Numbered from the stretch's first letter, positions 49,198 to 58,496 are shown. The stretch is DNA of 64,000 nucleotides from Streptomyces antnestii (GCF_004005495.1 NZ_RZYA01000009.1:62001-126000), one strand, 5' to 3'. The notes: generated by a model not told the origin, from the sequence alone. Numbers and translations are program-made.

Positions 49198-50021
49198 GCC
49201 AGGTCCCCAGCCGCGAGTTCGCGGCAGATCTCTTCGGCGAAATGCCGTGTCAGATGCCGCCGGTGGTCAGGGGTTCCGTTGGGATCGGCGAACCAGACGT
49301 CGGCCGGCACGGCGTCGATGCTCTGCCGCAGGGTTCGGACATCGGGCAGGGAGTCGAAGGCGATGCGGACCGGCCGCGTGGTGCCGGCGGTGATGGTGAG
49401 CAACAGGTCGTTCGCTCCCAGCCGTTGCGTGCCGACGAGGAACACCGTCGAACGGCCGAGCCGGGTCAGCGTGAAGCGACGGTGCGCGGTGCGTTTGCGC
49501 AGCGCGTGCTCCGGAATGGTGATGCGTCGGAGGATCTCCCCGGGGGCGAGAACGTTGCGGTGGTCGCCCGTGACGAAGTCGAGGGCGTCGACGAAGCGCA
49601 CGGAGCCATCGGGCGCCCACAGTTCGTACTGCGCCTCCAACGCGACCGTCAGGGTGATCATCGGGCCGGCGGGCAAGGACATGCAGATATTTCCGCCGAC
49701 AGTCGCCGCGTTCCAGACCTTGAACGAGGAAAGGAATGCCTCACAGCTCTTCCGGAAAAGAATTCCGGCGGTCCAGTCCTCCGGCCATGGGAAGGCGTAC
49801 AGGTCGCGAATAGTGCATGTGGCGCTGATCTCCAGGCCCTTGTCCATCGGGACAAGAGGCTCCCAACGCAACGCCGTCAGGTCGATCAGCCGTCGCAGGT
49901 CCGGCTGCTCCGTGGAATAGAGCCATGTTCCGCCTGCGAGCCAGGCGTCACCCTCGTGCCAGTCCACGCCTGGCCGCTCGGACGGTCGCCGGACTACTTC
50001 GGTGATGGTGTTGAGGTCCAT
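49194..50021 (-). CDS. FAD-binding subunit of the molybdenum hydroxylase
   Basis: 275 residues of the FAD_binding_5 family. The N-terminal GDAWLAGGTWLYS and the central NAATVGGNICMSLPAGPM bind the FAD phosphate and isoalloxazine; a CO-dehydrogenase-type C-terminal domain follows. It passes electrons from the Mo and Fe-S centres to an acceptor. Its ATG at 50021 has no ribosome-binding site, but a TAGGTC/TTGTCT promoter-like pair lies immediately upstream, so a leaderless transcript is possible. It is the first gene of the three-gene unit. Confidence 0.92.
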   Translation of the reverse strand: MDLNTITEVVRRPSERPGVDWHEGDAWLAGGTWLYSTEQPDLRRLIDLTALRWEPLVPMDKGLEISATCTIRDLYAFPWPEDWTAGILFRKSCEAFLSSFKVWNAATVGGNICMSLPAGPMITLTVALEAQYELWAPDGSVRFVDALDFVTGDHRNVLAPGEILRRITIPEHALRKRTAHRRFTLTRLGRSTVFLVGTQRLGANDLLLTITAGTTRPVRIAFDSLPDVRTLRQSIDAVPADVWFADPNGTPDHRRHLTRHFAEEICRELAAGDLA

Positions 50022-50028
50022 GAATGCC

Positions 50029-50059
50029 GACCTAGGGGGAACGGAATACGGGAAGACAA
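50029..50059 (-). promoter_or_regulatory. Candidate promoter of the hydroxylase operon (leaderless)
   Basis: On the minus strand, TTGTCT (50054-50059) and TAGGTC (50029-50034) are 19 bases apart. The -10-like element ends seven bases before the ATG at 50021, so transcription would begin at or near the start codon, which has no ribosome-binding site. The 19-base spacing is one or two longer than usual. Confidence 0.4.
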
Positions 50060-50702
50060 CTGTCCCCTGGCACTGTTGGAGTAGATTTCCTGCTGATCGA
50101 GCAGGTGTTGGCCGCCATCCCGCACCGTTCGGGCGGCTGAGCCGCGAGGGACCGGCGGGCCCGGATACTTTTATGCCAGCTTATCGCAGGATACGGGTGA
50201 GAGCCCGGCCGAGGGCCGAGAGCAGCCGGCCCCACCCGGACAGTCACCCCGGTGTTCGTCGGGCGGCCATGTCCCAGGTCAATCCCGAACAGTGGGTGAG
50301 TGTGTGACCGGCGGTGTCAGCGCAGACAGCCGGAATTCACCGGTCAAACGCGGGGACACTCCACGCAAGCGTGACAGCAGAGCACTCGACAAGAGTGATT
50401 CACCGCTGCCTCCACCTGCATTTCAAGGGGTCCGACACGGTGATCGTATGGATATCGAAAGCCGCGGGTCAACTTCAGTCGCCCCTGCGGGATTTCTGTA
50501 ACGTTCCCGCCATATAACCGGGGGAGCCTGCGTCCCGGCGGTTCACCAACCGGGGTCGGCCTGCTGACGCGGTTCGCCGTTGCCCCACAGCCGCGGTCCC
50601 TCGGTCGGAGCCTATGACACTCGTCTCCCCGGTTCGGGCCATTCGTAGCGATTTGAGAGTTCTACTGTTGCGACAATGCGAACCCTGAAACATCTTCGCA
50701 AT

Positions 50703-50730
50703 CCAAGGTCAACGAGCATGTCAACCTTGG
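50703..50730. promoter_or_regulatory. Inverted repeat upstream of the oligopeptide ABC operon
   Basis: Arms CCAAGGTCAAC and GTCAACCTTGG (9 of 11 positions pairing) are separated by six bases, 134 bases before the first permease gene. It could be an operator for that operon. Confidence 0.45.
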
Positions 50731-50863
50731 GATTTGCCGTATTGCAGGCCTGGCGATCTTCCGATCTAATGTCCGGCGTCCGGAGCGGAGACCCCGTCTC
50801 CGGCGTGATCCAGGGCGCTCCTCCACAGCTGGAGCGGCCGAGGCAAGTCGGGAGTGCGGCGGC

Positions 50864-51790
50864 ATGGCAGCGGTATCGGTGGCACACGCGTTCCGGCGCG
50901 ACCGGTTCGGAATCGTCTCGCTCGGCGTCGTCGGGTTCTTCCTGCTTCTCTCCGCCGCCGCACCCCTCGTCGCCGCCCTCTACGGCAAGAACCCCACCGA
51001 GCACTACGGCCAGAACGAGACCGGCCTGCTGAGCCCGGAAGGCCTGCCCCTGCTGCCCAACGGCGGTGTCTCCGCCCAGCATTGGTTCGGCATCGAGCCC
51101 GGCCTCGGCCGTGACGTCCTCACCCAGCTCCTCTACGGCATGCGCACGTCGCTGCTGATCGCCCTCGCCTCGGCCGCTGTCGTCGCCGTCATCGGCGTGG
51201 TCGTCGGCGTCACCGTCGGCTATCTCAGCGCCCTCGTCGACAGGGCGTTCACCTTCGTCTGCAACGTCCTGCTCGCCTTCCCGGCCCTGCTGTTCCTGAT
51301 CACGCTGGGCCCGGTCATCCAGACCCGCTTCGTCGGGCCCGGCGAGGACGAACCGGCCTGGATGCAGTTCGCCGTCCTCATCCTCGTCTTCTCCGCCTTC
51401 GGCTGGGTGCCGCTCGCGATGGTGCTGCGCACCGTCGTACGGTCCCTGCGCGAGCGGGAGTTCGTCGAGGCGGCCCGGGCTCTCGGGGCGAGCCGGCGGC
51501 ACATCGTCTTCCGTGAACTACTGCCGAACGTCTGGGCGCCGGTCCTGGTGCACCTCACCCTCGCCGTGCCCGCGATGGTCACCACCGAGGCCGCGCTGTC
51601 CTTCCTGGGCGTCGGCATCAACGAACCCATCCCCGACTGGGGCCGCATGATCTCCCGGGGCTCCGACGTCTTCTACGACGACCCCACCTACATGGTGTTC
51701 CCCGGCGCCTCACTGCTCGTCTTCGTACTGGCCTTCAACCTGCTCGGCGACGCCGTACGGGACGCGCTCGACCCGCACACCGTCCGCTGA
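50864..51790 (+). CDS. Oligopeptide/dipeptide ABC transporter permease (DppC-type)
   Basis: 308 residues with six membrane helices. The N-terminus has the OppC_N motif (FRRDRFGIVSLGVVGFF). The cytoplasmic EAA loop reads EAARALGASRRHIVFRELLPN, which contacts the ATPases, and the extracytoplasmic loop GLGRDVLTQLLYGMRTSLLIA is typical of DppC. It is the first of four plus-strand genes. GGGAG lies nine bases before the ATG. The order C-binding protein-B-ATPase is unusual; the binding protein more often leads. Confidence 0.94.
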   Translation: MAAVSVAHAFRRDRFGIVSLGVVGFFLLLSAAAPLVAALYGKNPTEHYGQNETGLLSPEGLPLLPNGGVSAQHWFGIEPGLGRDVLTQLLYGMRTSLLIALASAAVVAVIGVVVGVTVGYLSALVDRAFTFVCNVLLAFPALLFLITLGPVIQTRFVGPGEDEPAWMQFAVLILVFSAFGWVPLAMVLRTVVRSLREREFVEAARALGASRRHIVFRELLPNVWAPVLVHLTLAVPAMVTTEAALSFLGVGINEPIPDWGRMISRGSDVFYDDPTYMVFPGASLLVFVLAFNLLGDAVRDALDPHTVR

Positions 51791-51855
51791 GCCCCCGCAG
51801 CACCACTCACCCTCACCCTCACCAGCAACACCCGCACCAGGTAACGGAGTTCGTC

Positions 51856-53646
51856 ATGCCCGTATTCACCCCGCGCGCCACAGCCGTCCCGGCTCTGGCC
51901 ACCGCCGCCGCCCTACTGCTGTGCTCCTGCTCCGCGGGCGCGGGTGCGAACACGGGCGCGGACAAGGCCAGGAACAGCACCGCGGCCAAGAGCGGCCAAC
52001 GGCTGACCGCCACCCTCGGCACCGCGAAGGACAGCCAGGGCCCCGCCCCCGAGATCCCCGGCGCGCGCAAGGGCGGCACCGTCAACGTCGCCAACGAGGC
52101 CGACTTCCCCCACCTCGATCCGCAGAAGATCTACGCCGGCGAGAGATACAGCACCTCGCTGCTGTGGGGCAGGCAGCTGACGCAGTATCAGATCATCCAC
52201 GGCAGGCCCCGGTTGGTCGGTGACCTCTCCACCGACACCGGCACCTCCTCCGACGGCGGCCGCACCTGGACGTACCACCTGAAGAACGGCATCGCCTGGG
52301 AGGACGGCAAGCCCGTCACCGCGCAGCAGGTCAAGTACGGCATCGAGCGCACCTTCGCTCCCGGCTTCGAGGTCGGCCCCACCTACTGGCAGCCGTGGCT
52401 CACCGGCACCAAGGACCTCACCGAGGCGGTGAAGAAGTACGGCGGCCCCAAGAAGGACGGCGACCTCGAGGCCATCGAGACGCCCGACGACAGGACCATC
52501 GTCTTCCACTTCCCCCAGCCGCAGTCCGACGTGCCGTACATGGCCTCCCAGTCCTCCTCCTCGCCGGTCCGCAAGGACAAGGACACGGGCACCGGCTACG
52601 ACGTGAAGCCCTTCGCCACCGGGCCGTACAAGATCGTCGAGCACAAGCTGAACAAGAGCCTCACCCTGGAGCGCAACCCGTACTGGAAGCCGGAGACGGA
52701 CTCGATCCGGCACGCCTACCCGGACCGCTTCGAGTTCACCTTCGGCAAGGCCGCCCTCAACACCGCGCAGGAGGTGTTCAACGGCCAGGGCACCGGCGCG
52801 ACCACGCTCACCACCAAGGACAAGCTGCCGCCGGAGCTGATCTCGACGGTCGAACGCGACCCCGCCAAGCGGAAGCTGGTCGTCTCGGGCAGTCAGGGCG
52901 CCTACACCCAGGACCTGTACATCAGGAACGACCGGGTCACCGATCCCGAGGTCCGCAAGGCCATCCACTACCTCTTCCCGCGCGAGCAGGCCCGCCAGGT
53001 CCTCGGCGGCCGCTACGCCGGCGACTTCGCGACCACCCTCTCCTCGCCGGCCGTCGTCGGCTGGAAGAAGTACGACCTCTACCCCGTCGCCCCCACCGGC
53101 GACATCGCCAAGGCCAAGGAACACCTGGCCAAGGCGAAGACGAAGGTGACCAAGCTGACGTACGCGTACCCCACCGAGAGCCCGCAGGACGACCAGGTCG
53201 CACAGGTCCTCGCCGACGCCTTCGCCAAGGCCGGCATCAAGCTCGTCGTGAAGGGCCTTCAGCCCGGCGCGTTCAACGACCAGATCTTCGGCGGCGAGGA
53301 CAGCCCGTACGACCTGTTCCTGTCCACCAACTCCGTGGACTGGCCCACCCCGTCGACCCTGCTCCCCCTCGGCTACGAGAGCCACCTGGACGCGGTGTCC
53401 AACAACACCCGCTACAGCAACCCGCAGGTGGACAAGGAGCTGTCCCGCATCGCGAAGATCGGTGACGCCCAGAAGAAGGCTGAGGAGCTGATCGGTCTGG
53501 AGGAGACGGTCATGAAGGACGTTCCCCTGGTGCCCTTCCTCTACAAGAGCATCTCCCAGTTCCGCGGCGAGAAGATCGGCGGCGCCGCCACCCACCCGAT
53601 CTACGGCGTCCCGGCCCTGGCCAACGTGTACGTCAAGAACTCCTGA
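51856..53646 (+). CDS. Oligopeptide-type ABC substrate-binding lipoprotein (SBP_bac_5)
   Basis: 596 residues. The signal peptide ends in lipobox LLCSC (about 26), then a low-complexity linker. The SBP_bac_5 core begins GGTVNVANEADFPHLDPQK and continues with WTYHLKNGIAWEDGKPVTAQQVKYGIE, FATGPYKIVE and a large peptide-binding lobe. It captures peptides, or similar solutes such as nickel complexes or oligosaccharides, outside the membrane. GTAACGGAG lies upstream. It sits between the two permease genes. Confidence 0.95.
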   Translation: MPVFTPRATAVPALATAAALLLCSCSAGAGANTGADKARNSTAAKSGQRLTATLGTAKDSQGPAPEIPGARKGGTVNVANEADFPHLDPQKIYAGERYSTSLLWGRQLTQYQIIHGRPRLVGDLSTDTGTSSDGGRTWTYHLKNGIAWEDGKPVTAQQVKYGIERTFAPGFEVGPTYWQPWLTGTKDLTEAVKKYGGPKKDGDLEAIETPDDRTIVFHFPQPQSDVPYMASQSSSSPVRKDKDTGTGYDVKPFATGPYKIVEHKLNKSLTLERNPYWKPETDSIRHAYPDRFEFTFGKAALNTAQEVFNGQGTGATTLTTKDKLPPELISTVERDPAKRKLVVSGSQGAYTQDLYIRNDRVTDPEVRKAIHYLFPREQARQVLGGRYAGDFATTLSSPAVVGWKKYDLYPVAPTGDIAKAKEHLAKAKTKVTKLTYAYPTESPQDDQVAQVLADAFAKAGIKLVVKGLQPGAFNDQIFGGEDSPYDLFLSTNSVDWPTPSTLLPLGYESHLDAVSNNTRYSNPQVDKELSRIAKIGDAQKKAEELIGLEETVMKDVPLVPFLYKSISQFRGEKIGGAATHPIYGVPALANVYVKNS

Positions 53647-53658
53647 CCTCCTGCGACC

Positions 53659-54651
53659 ATGACCCGATACCTCATCAAAAGAGTCGCGCAGGCAGTGGCG
53701 GTGCTCCTCGCGATCAGCGCCACTGCCTTCGGGCTCTTCTACGCCGCCCCCTCCGATCCGGCTCTGATCGCCTGCGGCCCCAAGTGCACCTCCGCACAGC
53801 TCGCGGCCGTCCGCACGAGCATGGGACTCGACCAGCCGATCGTCTCCCAGTTCACCGACTACGTCGGCGGCATCGTCACCGGCCGCACCATCGCGGACGT
53901 CGACGGCACCCCGATCCCCTGCCCGGCCCCCTGCCTCGGCTACTCCTACAGCCTTCACCAGCCCGTGCTCGCCGCCATCGAGGACCGCCTCCCGGTGACC
54001 GTCTCCATCGCGGTCGGTGCCCTCGCGGTGATCCTCGTCCTCGGCGTCGGCTCGGGCCTGGCGGCGGCGCTGCGCCGGGGCAGGGCGACCGACCGTCTGC
54101 TGTCCGGCTTCAACCTGCTGGGCGCCAGCGTCCAGATCTACTTCCTCGGCTACGTGCTCCAGCTCCTGCTCGTCTACTCCACGGGCCTGTTCGCGCCCCC
54201 GCGATACGTCCCCTTCACCACCCAGCCCGCCCAGTGGGCCCTGGGCCTGCTGCTGCCCTGGCTGGTGCTGGGCTTCGTCAACGCGGCCGTGTACGCGCGC
54301 CTCACCCGCTCGCAGATGCTGGAGACCATGCACCACGGGTACGTCCGCACGGCCCGCGCGAAGGGTCTGGGCACCCTGCGCACCCATCTGAAGTACACCG
54401 CCCGCGGAGCGGCCGGCCCGCTGGTGCAACTGCTCGGCCTGGAGGTCGGTGCGCTGCTGGGGGGCGCGTTCATCACGGAGACCGTGTTCGGGCTCGGCGG
54501 CGTCGGCAAGCTGGCCGTCGACGCGGTGAACGGCAACGACCTGCCCACAGTCGTCGGCACCGTGCTCCTCGCCGCGTTCTTCGTCGTCGTGTTCGTGGCC
54601 GTGGCCGACCTGGTGGTGGCCTGGCTGGATCCCCGAGTGAGGTTTGCATGA
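53659..54651 (+). CDS. Oligopeptide/dipeptide ABC transporter permease (DppB-type)
   Basis: 330 residues with six membrane helices. It begins YLIKRVAQAVAVLLAISATAFGLFY with the DppB N-terminal pattern. The periplasmic loop has GLDQPIVSQFTDYVGGIVTG. The ATPase-contact region is MHHGYVRTARAKGLGTLRTHLKY. It pairs with the DppC-type gene to form the channel. It starts 12 bases after the binding-protein stop, and its stop overlaps the ATPase gene as ATGA. Confidence 0.95.
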   Translation: MTRYLIKRVAQAVAVLLAISATAFGLFYAAPSDPALIACGPKCTSAQLAAVRTSMGLDQPIVSQFTDYVGGIVTGRTIADVDGTPIPCPAPCLGYSYSLHQPVLAAIEDRLPVTVSIAVGALAVILVLGVGSGLAAALRRGRATDRLLSGFNLLGASVQIYFLGYVLQLLLVYSTGLFAPPRYVPFTTQPAQWALGLLLPWLVLGFVNAAVYARLTRSQMLETMHHGYVRTARAKGLGTLRTHLKYTARGAAGPLVQLLGLEVGALLGGAFITETVFGLGGVGKLAVDAVNGNDLPTVVGTVLLAAFFVVVFVAVADLVVAWLDPRVRFA

Positions 54652-56303
54652 GTGCTCGACCCGCCTTGCGTGTCCGTGACTTGACGGTCACCTTCGGCAC
54701 CGCACGCGGCCCGGTACCGGCCGTCCGGGGCGTCTCCTTCGACGTGGCACCGGGTGAAGTGCTCGGCCTGGTGGGGGAATCGGGCTCGGGCAAGTCGACG
54801 ATCGGCCTGGCGTCCCTGGGCCTCCACGACCCGGCGCGCACCCGTGTCGAGGGGAGCATTCAACTGGGCGACGCTGGAACCGAGTTGGTGGACGCGCCGG
54901 AATCAGCCCTCAAGAGGATCAGGGGATCCCGAGTCGCGATGGTCTTCCAGGACGCCCTGGACGCGCTCTCGCCGTACCACACCATCGGCGCCCAGATCGC
55001 GGAGGCGTACCGCATCCACCACCCGAAGACGGGCCGCAAGGAGGCGCTGGAGCGGGCGGCGGCGATGCTGGAACGGGTGGGCATCGCGGCCGCACGAGCC
55101 TCGGACCACCCCCACCACCTCTCGGGCGGCATGCGCCAACGGGCGGTCATCGCCATGGCGTTGATCAACCATCCGGACGTCCTGATCGCCGACGAACCGA
55201 CCACGGCGCTGGACGCCCGAGTCCAGCACCAGGTCCTCGACCTGATCCGCGAACTCCAGTCGGAGACCGGCACGGCCATGCTCCTCATCACGCACGACGT
55301 GGGCGTGGTGGCGGCGACGTGTCACCGCACGCTGGTGCTGCGCGACGGCGAAGCCCTGGAGGAGGGGCCCACGAAGCGCCTCCTGACCTCTCCCACCCAC
55401 CCCTACACCCGAGCCCTGATCGGAGCCGCCCCCACCCTGAACACCCCGCCCGGCACCCGCCTCCCCACGGTCGACGACCCGAAGCCGAAGCCAAGGACGA
55501 AGGCCCGCCTCCGTACGGCCCCCGACCGCGACCGCGGCGTCCTGGCCGAAGTGCGCGATCTCCGAGTGGACTACCCGGGCCGCCGTCGCGCCCGCCCCCA
55601 CCCCGCGGTCAAGGGCGTGAGCCTGCACGTGGCGCGCGGCGAGACCCTGGGCCTGGTCGGCGAGTCCGGCTCGGGCAAGTCCACCATCGCCCGAGTCCTG
55701 GCCGGCCTGCGCCGCCCCACGAGCGGGGAGGTCCGCTTCGACGGCAGGGACATCTCGGGTGCGGCGACGAGCACGCGTCTGCGCCGCGAGCTGAGCCGGT
55801 ACGTCCAGCTGGTCTTCCAGGACCCGTACGCGTCACTGAACCCACGCCACACGGTGGAGCAGATCGTCACGACGCCGTTGCGTATCCACACCGACCTGGA
55901 CGCGGCGCGGCGCAGGAAGCGCGCGGCGGAACTCCTCGAACAGGTGGGTCTGTCCGCGTCGCACCTCTCCCGCCATCCGCACGAGTTCTCCGGCGGCCAG
56001 CGTCAACGCATCGGGATCGCACGAGCGTTGGCCGTACAACCCCGCCTGATCATCGCCGACGAACCGGTCTCCGCGCTGGACGTCTCCGTTCAGGCGCAGG
56101 TCCTGAACCTCCTCATGGACCTGCGCGAGGAACTCGACCTGTCGCTCCTCTTCATCTCCCACGACCTGGCGGTGGTACGGCACTTCTGCGATCGGATCGC
56201 GGTCCTGAAGGCGGGCGAGCTGGTGGAGGTGGGCCTACGGGACACGGTCTTCGACGCACCGAGCACGCCGTACACCAAGGAACTGCTGGCGGCGGTTCTG
56301 TGA
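54648..56303 (+). CDS. Fused oligopeptide ABC transporter ATPase (DppD-DppF in one chain)
   Basis: 551 residues with two full NBDs. NBD1 (about 5-270) has Walker A GESGSGKST, signature LSGGMRQR and Walker B VLIADEPTTALD, then the oligo_HPY-type segment PTHPYTRALI. NBD2 (about 305-545) has Walker A GESGSGKST, signature FSGGQRQR and LIIADEPVSALD, and ends PSTPYTKELLAAVL. Both sites are intact, unlike the fucose ATPase. The start ATG overlaps the permease stop. It energises the peptide importer; the gene is the last of the operon and ends before a shared hairpin. Confidence 0.95.
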   Translation: MSARPALRVRDLTVTFGTARGPVPAVRGVSFDVAPGEVLGLVGESGSGKSTIGLASLGLHDPARTRVEGSIQLGDAGTELVDAPESALKRIRGSRVAMVFQDALDALSPYHTIGAQIAEAYRIHHPKTGRKEALERAAAMLERVGIAAARASDHPHHLSGGMRQRAVIAMALINHPDVLIADEPTTALDARVQHQVLDLIRELQSETGTAMLLITHDVGVVAATCHRTLVLRDGEALEEGPTKRLLTSPTHPYTRALIGAAPTLNTPPGTRLPTVDDPKPKPRTKARLRTAPDRDRGVLAEVRDLRVDYPGRRRARPHPAVKGVSLHVARGETLGLVGESGSGKSTIARVLAGLRRPTSGEVRFDGRDISGAATSTRLRRELSRYVQLVFQDPYASLNPRHTVEQIVTTPLRIHTDLDAARRRKRAAELLEQVGLSASHLSRHPHEFSGGQRQRIGIARALAVQPRLIIADEPVSALDVSVQAQVLNLLMDLREELDLSLLFISHDLAVVRHFCDRIAVLKAGELVEVGLRDTVFDAPSTPYTKELLAAVL

Positions 56304-56397
56304 CCGGGCGTGCGTGAGGACGGGGTGTCAGGTGGGGTGGGGTGGTGGACCCTCCTGGGCCGAGTCGCCCGCCCCTGGGACTCGCAGGAACGGCGGG

Positions 56398-56426
56398 GGC
56401 TTGCCGTGGCCACTTCGCGGCAAGCC
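56398..56426. terminator. Shared terminator hairpin between convergent operons
   Basis: GGCTTGCCG and CGGCAAGCC form a 9-bp stem with an 11-base loop, between the peptide-ABC stop (56303) and the FAD-oxidase stop (56452), so it can serve both directions. Confidence 0.75.
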
Positions 56427-56451
56427 TCCGCATCACCACCGCACCATCGGC

Positions 56452-57735
56452 TCAGTGCAGTCGATCCTTGGCCTTGTAGTAGGCGCCGCCGAACGGCAGG
56501 AACCAGGCTGTGCCGTTGTAGAAGGGGACGGGGACCTTGGGGAAGCCGAGGCCGCGCAGCGGGTTGGCCTCCGGCCTGCCGTCCATCATCTCGGCGACCG
56601 CCCGGCCCATGTACGTGGCCATCTGCACGCCGTGGCCGCAGTAGCCCATCGAGTAGTACAGGCCGTCGAGCTCGCCCGCGTGCGGGAGTCGGTCCCAGGA
56701 GAAGCCGACCATGCCGCCCCACACGTAGTCGACCCGCACCCCGGCCAGTTGCGGGAAGATCTCGGTCATCTCCCGCTTGAGGACGTCCCCGCTCTTGACG
56801 TCGGAGGCCGGGTTGGAGGGCGCGAAGCGGGCCCGGCCGCCGAAGGCGAGGCGGTTGTCGGGGGTGAGGCGGACGTAGTGGCCGATGTTCTTCGAGTCGA
56901 CCACCAGGCGGGCGTTCGGGATCAGCTCCTTGGCGCGGGCCTCGCCGAGCGGCTCGGTGACGATGATGAAGCTGCCGACGTTGATCAGCCGCTTGCGGAA
57001 CCACGGCATCGCCTTGTCCGTGTAGGCGTCCGTGGCCGCCATGACCTGCTTGGCGCGGATCGTGCCGTGCAGTGTCTCGACCAGGAAGCCGCCACCCGGA
57101 ATGCGGGTGAGACCCGTGGCCGCGTTGCGTTCGTGGATCTCGGCGCCGGCGCGTTCGGCGGCCTCGGCAAGGCCGTGGACGTACTTGCCCACGTGAAGTC
57201 CGGCGCTCAACGGGTCCAGCAGGGCGCCGTGGTAGTAGTCCGAGCCCAGTTCGGACTTCAGCTCGCTGCGGGTCAGGAGTCGGGTCTGGTGGTCGAAGTT
57301 CTCGGCCAGGTCGCGCTGGGTGGCCTTCATCGACTCGAAGTGCTGGGGCTTGAAGGCGACTCCGAGGCGTCCCGAGCGGTTGAAGTCGCAGTCGATCTTC
57401 TCGGTGTGGGTGAGCTCCTCGACGACGTCGACCGCCTCGCGGAACGCGTCGTACAGCTCGCGGGCGCGCTCCTGGCCGAAGCGCTTACGGGCCTCGCCGA
57501 CCCCGATGGTGATGCCCTGGGTGCACATGCTGCCGTTGCGACCGGAGGCGCCCGAGCCGACCTTGTCCTTCTCGACGAGGACGACCCGGGCGCCTTTGCT
57601 GGCGGCGTGGTAGGCGGTGGACAGGCCGGTGAGGCCGCCGCCGATGACCACCACGTCCGCCTCGTCGGGCAGGTCCTTTCCGGACCGGTCGGGCAGGGCT
57701 GGAGCGGTGTCGAGCCAGTAGGGGATCTGCTTCAT
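56452..57735 (-). CDS. FAD-dependent amine oxidase, DAO/PuuB-like (gamma-glutamylputrescine oxidoreductase type)
   Basis: 427 residues. It starts QIPYWLDTAPALP and has the FAD-binding DVVVIGGGLTGLSTAYHAASKG (about 26-48) and VLVEKDKVGSGASGRNGSM (about 55-72), like PuuB/OrdL. The closing segment MVGFSWDRLPHAGEL and YCGHGVQMATYMG completes the DAO fold. It oxidises an amine to an aldehyde with H2O2 release. The gene is last in the operon; an aldehyde dehydrogenase follows the same route upstream. A putrescine-type amine or an acylated amine is the likely substrate; exact identity unknown. Confidence 0.93.
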   Translation of the reverse strand: MKQIPYWLDTAPALPDRSGKDLPDEADVVVIGGGLTGLSTAYHAASKGARVVLVEKDKVGSGASGRNGSMCTQGITIGVGEARKRFGQERARELYDAFREAVDVVEELTHTEKIDCDFNRSGRLGVAFKPQHFESMKATQRDLAENFDHQTRLLTRSELKSELGSDYYHGALLDPLSAGLHVGKYVHGLAEAAERAGAEIHERNAATGLTRIPGGGFLVETLHGTIRAKQVMAATDAYTDKAMPWFRKRLINVGSFIIVTEPLGEARAKELIPNARLVVDSKNIGHYVRLTPDNRLAFGGRARFAPSNPASDVKSGDVLKREMTEIFPQLAGVRVDYVWGGMVGFSWDRLPHAGELDGLYYSMGYCGHGVQMATYMGRAVAEMMDGRPEANPLRGLGFPKVPVPFYNGTAWFLPFGGAYYKAKDRLH

Positions 57736-57776
57736 GGCGTGCGTCCTCTGTGTTCTCTGTCCTGTGTCGCCCTGGT

Positions 57777-58442
57777 TCAGCAGCCGAGCAGTGCGGGCAG
57801 GCCCGACAGGTCGGGCAACTCGTCGTAGGGCTGGTAGTCCGCGCTGCCCCGACGGCCGTAGCGGTTGATCCACACCCGGCGCTTCAGGCCGAGGTCTCGG
57901 GTCGGGATGTGGTCGTACTCCCAGCCCTGCGCGGTGTGGATGACCTGTGACGGTTCGACGCCGATGGTCTTGAAGGCGTGCTCGAAGGTCTGGCGGTCCG
58001 GCTTGTACGCGCCGGCCTGCTGGGCGGTGATGACGTGGTCGAACTCGACACCGATGTTCTCGACGTTCCGCGCGATCAGGTTGTCGTCACTGTTGGTGAT
58101 GATGGCGATCTCGTATCGGGACTTCAGCGCCCGCAGGGCGTCCGGGACCTCCGGGAAAGGGCCGAAGGCGGGGACGGCCTCGACGAGGGCGTCCCCGTCG
58201 GACGTGCGGTACTCTAGGCCGTGCAGACGCATGGCCATGCGCAGGCTGGAGTGCAGGATCTCGTGGTAGGGGCGGTACGCCTCGAGGACGGCCTGGAAGC
58301 GCATGACGCGGAAGTCGTCGAGAAACTCGCCGACGTCCAGTCCGTCCAGGTCCAGCCGGTCGGAGAGAACCTTCAGGGTCGTGGGGCCGAGCTGGAAGTC
58401 GATCAAAGTGCCGTAGGCGTCGAAGGTGACTATCTCTCGCAT
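57777..58442 (-). CDS. Haloacid dehalogenase, type II (HAD superfamily)
   Basis: 221 residues. The HAD nucleophile region is IVTFDAYGTLIDF (D8), the second motif is IITNSDD (Ser/Thr), and the Lys of AYKPDRQTF and the closing acidic region HTAQGWEYDHIPTRDLGLK follow. It looks like type II (L-2-haloacid) dehalogenases, but such annotations often mask phosphatases. It sits between the aldo/keto reductase (54 bases) and the FAD oxidase (41 bases) in an amine operon. Its role there is unclear. Confidence 0.9.
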   Translation of the reverse strand: MREIVTFDAYGTLIDFQLGPTTLKVLSDRLDLDGLDVGEFLDDFRVMRFQAVLEAYRPYHEILHSSLRMAMRLHGLEYRTSDGDALVEAVPAFGPFPEVPDALRALKSRYEIAIITNSDDNLIARNVENIGVEFDHVITAQQAGAYKPDRQTFEHAFKTIGVEPSQVIHTAQGWEYDHIPTRDLGLKRRVWINRYGRRGSADYQPYDELPDLSGLPALLGC

Positions 58443-58496
58443 GGTGTTCAGCCTCGATTCACGTCTTTTGAACGGGGGTTGGGGTGACAAAGCGCT

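Larger units (their letters stand above)
50022..50863. other. Long non-coding stretch (842 bp) before the oligopeptide ABC operon
   Basis: No convincing reading frame with a ribosome-binding site was found on either strand. The stretch is somewhat lower in GC than its neighbours. It should hold the promoters of the hydroxylase unit (left) and peptide importer (right). An inverted repeat (50703-50730) is the clearest element. A decayed gene is possible but not recognisable. Confidence 0.55.

Noticed and set aside
50270..50307. Short peptide frame in the gene-free region
   Set aside because: About 12 codons with no ribosome-binding site and no conserved character.
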